From positions 1-33,943 of the forward strand of contig JBHOQU010000068.1 of the NCBI GenBank assembly GCA_042408785.1: a stretch of 33,943 bases of DNA, read 5' to 3'. Origin of the DNA: JAUQQI01 sp042408785. GTDB taxonomy: Bacteria; Chloroflexota; Dehalococcoidia; JAUQQI01. A program made the position numbers and the translations under genes. Positions 32,448 to 33,943 of the stretch are shown piece by piece (positions within the stretch are counted from its first letter, which is position 1; each line of letters begins with the position of its first letter). Below the pieces are notes generated by a model that saw only the letters and a program-made list of their open reading frames with translations, did not search any database and was not told the DNA's origin.

Positions 32448-33131
32448 TTACCCAATCCTTTTAAGGATCTCCCACGTTTCCCCAATACGCCTTACGGTGA
32501 GGGGCAAAATGTAGGGCCGAATGTCTTGGTTGGCCAGCCGCTGGTCGCCGCCGAAAGGATTAAACCCATCGAACTGGGAGTCCTTTGTTAAGTCGGCCAG
32601 AAGCCGGACAAAGCCCCCGACACCCGTCGAGGCGGCATCAAACCCACGGGGGCGCAAGTTTTCAGGAGGTACTTCTTCACCTACACAGATACAATAACAC
32701 AACGAATCAGATGTCCCAAAGCGACGCACATGCTTAAGAAGTTCAGTAATAAGTTCAACGCTTTCTGATGGTGTATTTACATATACCGACATTGGGCCGC
32801 CGAATATAAAATAATCACGCACACCAGTAGATGGTTCAGTAGCGGCTTTTCGTCCCCTGCTTGAATGTGGGGGCTTCAAGCGCCTCATAAACACCCTGAA
32901 TCTAGATATTCTCGGCGGCGGAACGGCAAACACTTGTAAAGTCTTAACAATATCAAATATCTGACGGCCTTGATCAATACTTCCACTCCTCTTTATAGCT
33001 GTATCCACGAGGGCAAGTTTGATCGTGGCGGGCGATGGGATAGGTACTCCTACGCCGAATTGAGCAGAGGCACGTGGCATGCGGTATGAGAAAGTGCTCG
33101 CAAATTCATAATCTGCTCGAAGCCAAACCAT
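32448..33131 (-). CDS. cas5: Cas5-like RAMP protein (CRISPR-Cas)
   Basis: The 227-residue product begins VWLRADYEFASTFSYRMP and continues VPIPSPATIKLALVDTAI (29-46), the Cas5-type ferredoxin-like start with the conserved PSPxTxKxAL helix. Later parts GVRDYFIFGGPMSVYV and VRRFGTSDSL are also of the RAMP type. Cas5 proteins cap the 5' handle of the crRNA in type I Cascade. The length is normal for a compact Cas5. The subtype is not assigned. No ribosome site is clear at the ATG. Base composition is clearly more A+T-rich than the rest of the window, suggesting horizontal transfer. No large subunit, cas3 or repeats follow: the next gene is chromosomal and convergent. This copy lies 10 nt after the truncated copy. 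Confidence 0.65.
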   Translation of the reverse strand: MVWLRADYEFASTFSYRMPRASAQFGVGVPIPSPATIKLALVDTAIKRSGSIDQGRQIFDIVKTLQVFAVPPPRISRFRVFMRRLKPPHSSRGRKAATEPSTGVRDYFIFGGPMSVYVNTPSESVELITELLKHVRRFGTSDSLCYCICVGEEVPPENLRPRGFDAASTGVGGFVRLLADLTKDSQFDGFNPFGGDQRLANQDIRPYILPLTVRRIGETWEILKRIG

Positions 33132-33141
33132 GATTAATTGA

Positions 33142-33564
33142 TTAGGACAAAGATTTTATTATAGACATCAGTACATTCCCATTATCCTTCCGGAGCTTTG
33201 CTGAAACTGTATAAGCGGGATGATTAGGGCAAGCCACTATTTCATTTGGTTTTAGCCGCTTGATGACCGCCCGGAAGCACACCATGCGAGGCGGCGGGAC
33301 CGCACATACATTAGCGGTCTTGACCAAATCAAAGATGCGCCTGCCTTCATCTACGTTGGCATCCCGGCGGATAGCCGCGTCGACCAGAGCCAGTTTCACC
33401 GTAGCTGGCGATGGGATAGGCGACCCAATGGCAAATTGACCGGAGACTTTGGGCATACGATAGGAAAACGTGCTCGGGAATTCGTAGTCTGCGCGGAGCC
33501 AAACCATTCGTCCCATAGGTGAGGACGGAGCCGGTCCGGATTGAGCTCGAGGGCGTGCTCGCAT
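33142..33564 (-). pseudogene. Truncated second Cas5-like copy
   Basis: The 140-residue frame matches the neighbouring Cas5-like protein without gaps over its residues 20-106 (60 of 87 identical by my hand count), including PIPSPATVKLALVDAAI. After KRLKP the resemblance stops abruptly and about 34 unrelated residues (ending MSIIKSLS) run to a stop. The C-terminal half of Cas5 is absent, and no other frame restores it. It has its own start at 33564 with GAGGAG 9 nt upstream, and an extra N-terminal 19 residues. It reads as the remains of a tandem duplication or of a recombination with a different allele. A functional short protein cannot be excluded. Confidence 0.6.
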
Positions 33565-33600
33565 GGTTCGTCACTCCTCATCGGACTCGCATTCCGCTGT

Positions 33601-33943
33601 CTACTCGGATGCTTCTGGAGTTTGTTCCCGGGGCCGCCTCCTTTGGGAGGCTTTTCCTGCCGGCGAACGGCTATCCGGCAGCTTGTTATTAAATGGCATT
33701 CGGTACGGGCTTTCCTTCTCAAGCGTGGTTAGTATATCTAACAATTCATCCACATCCCCAAATTTCCGAGCCTCCAGACCTTGCTTTTGGGCCAGGATTT
33801 CCAGCTTTTCCCGATAATCTTCTCGCAATGGGCTGAGCATGGGCACCGGCACGGGTTGGCGGGAAATGAGCACGATGCCTTCGACTCTTTCGATGTGCGG
33901 AAAGCGCGTCGTGGTCATCGCCCCGTCCGGTCGCTTCAAAGTC
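33601..33943 (-). CDS. 3' end of a gene upstream of cas5, possibly cas7
   Basis: The frame is open from the window edge to a TAG at 33603-33601 (about 113 residues). It includes TRFPHIERVEGIVLISRQPV and VPMLSPLREDYREKLEILA and ends in a basic, low-complexity tail. Position just upstream of cas5 and its look suggest the C-terminus of a Cas7 (Csa2/DevR-type) backbone subunit, but I cannot prove this from the fragment. It is separated from the truncated cas5-like copy by 36 nt, in the same orientation, so the genes were probably one operon. Confidence 0.4.
   Translation of the reverse strand, partial: TLKRPDGAMTTTRFPHIERVEGIVLISRQPVPVPMLSPLREDYREKLEILAQKQGLEARKFGDVDELLDILTTLEKESPYRMPFNNKLPDSRSPAGKASQRRRPREQTPEASE

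Noticed and set aside
32448..33943. A CRISPR array within the window
   Set aside because: I found no regularly spaced direct repeats near the cas-like genes; any array must lie beyond the right edge.

Overview
The window is a chromosomal segment of a G+C-rich bacterium (roughly two-thirds G+C by eye). Its right-hand end, from about 32,440 on, is clearly more A+T-rich. I infer a member of the Chloroflexota. The secreted DNRLRE protein ends in a short 'LFLPLVAR'-type segment typical of exported Chloroflexota proteins. The order radA - PIN/TRAM - ispD - ispF - cysE - cysS - rlmB and the small HNH protein also fit that phylum. A deep-branching high-G+C Firmicute is the main alternative. There is no rRNA or tRNA, so the assignment rests on proteins only.

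Layout. (1) 1-303: the start of an unidentified minus-strand gene at the edge, then what looks like a relic right end of an IS200/IS605 element. (2) 304-1110: a solitary Dam-type adenine methyltransferase (minus). (3) 1353-3507: promoter, crotonase-fold protein and class III aminotransferase, a two-gene plus-strand operon. (4) 3504-5659: a GT39-like membrane glycosyltransferase and a small HNH protein (minus). (5) 5696-5965: a gene-less gap, perhaps a decayed tnpB 3' end. (6) 5966-12288 (minus): ugd followed closely by nuoE, nuoF and a large molybdopterin-fold protein that has all the iron-sulfur motifs but lacks the Cys/Sec ligand of formate dehydrogenases. This makes it a soluble NADH-oxidoreductase module, not a clear formate dehydrogenase. 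(7) 12585-19200 (minus): response regulator, histidine kinase, MacA-like adaptor, ABC ATPase, MacB-like permease and a secreted DNRLRE protein. These genes touch or overlap and form one operon, behind a promoter that carries three TTTRACA-type repeats. (8) 19551-21888 (minus): a KdpD-like kinase and KdpE-like regulator, divergent from (9) kimA, a KUP/KimA-type potassium transporter at 22011-24089. (10) 24143-30729 (plus): the housekeeping island radA to rlmB. (11) 30680-31573: endonuclease IV (minus), overlapping rlmB tail to tail. (12) 31635-32435: an unassigned protein, possibly of glycosyltransferase fold. (13) 32448-33943 (minus): part of a CRISPR-Cas-like locus with an intact cas5-like gene, a truncated second cas5-like copy, and the 3' end of a gene that may be cas7. 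No CRISPR repeats lie inside the window.

How the parts work together. The kinase-regulator-transporter operon looks like a self-regulated envelope efflux or lipoprotein-handling system with a secreted substrate or partner. The KdpDE/KimA divergon looks like potassium-responsive control. The radA island combines recombinational repair, isoprenoid precursor synthesis, cysteine synthesis and charging, and rRNA methylation. Several genes have a -10 hexamer only 4-14 nt from the start codon, which suggests leaderless or near-leaderless transcripts. The strongest leads for something undescribed are the FDH-like protein without its metal ligand, the tandem cas5 pair in a compositionally foreign patch, and the MacA protein with an unusually long helical hairpin.
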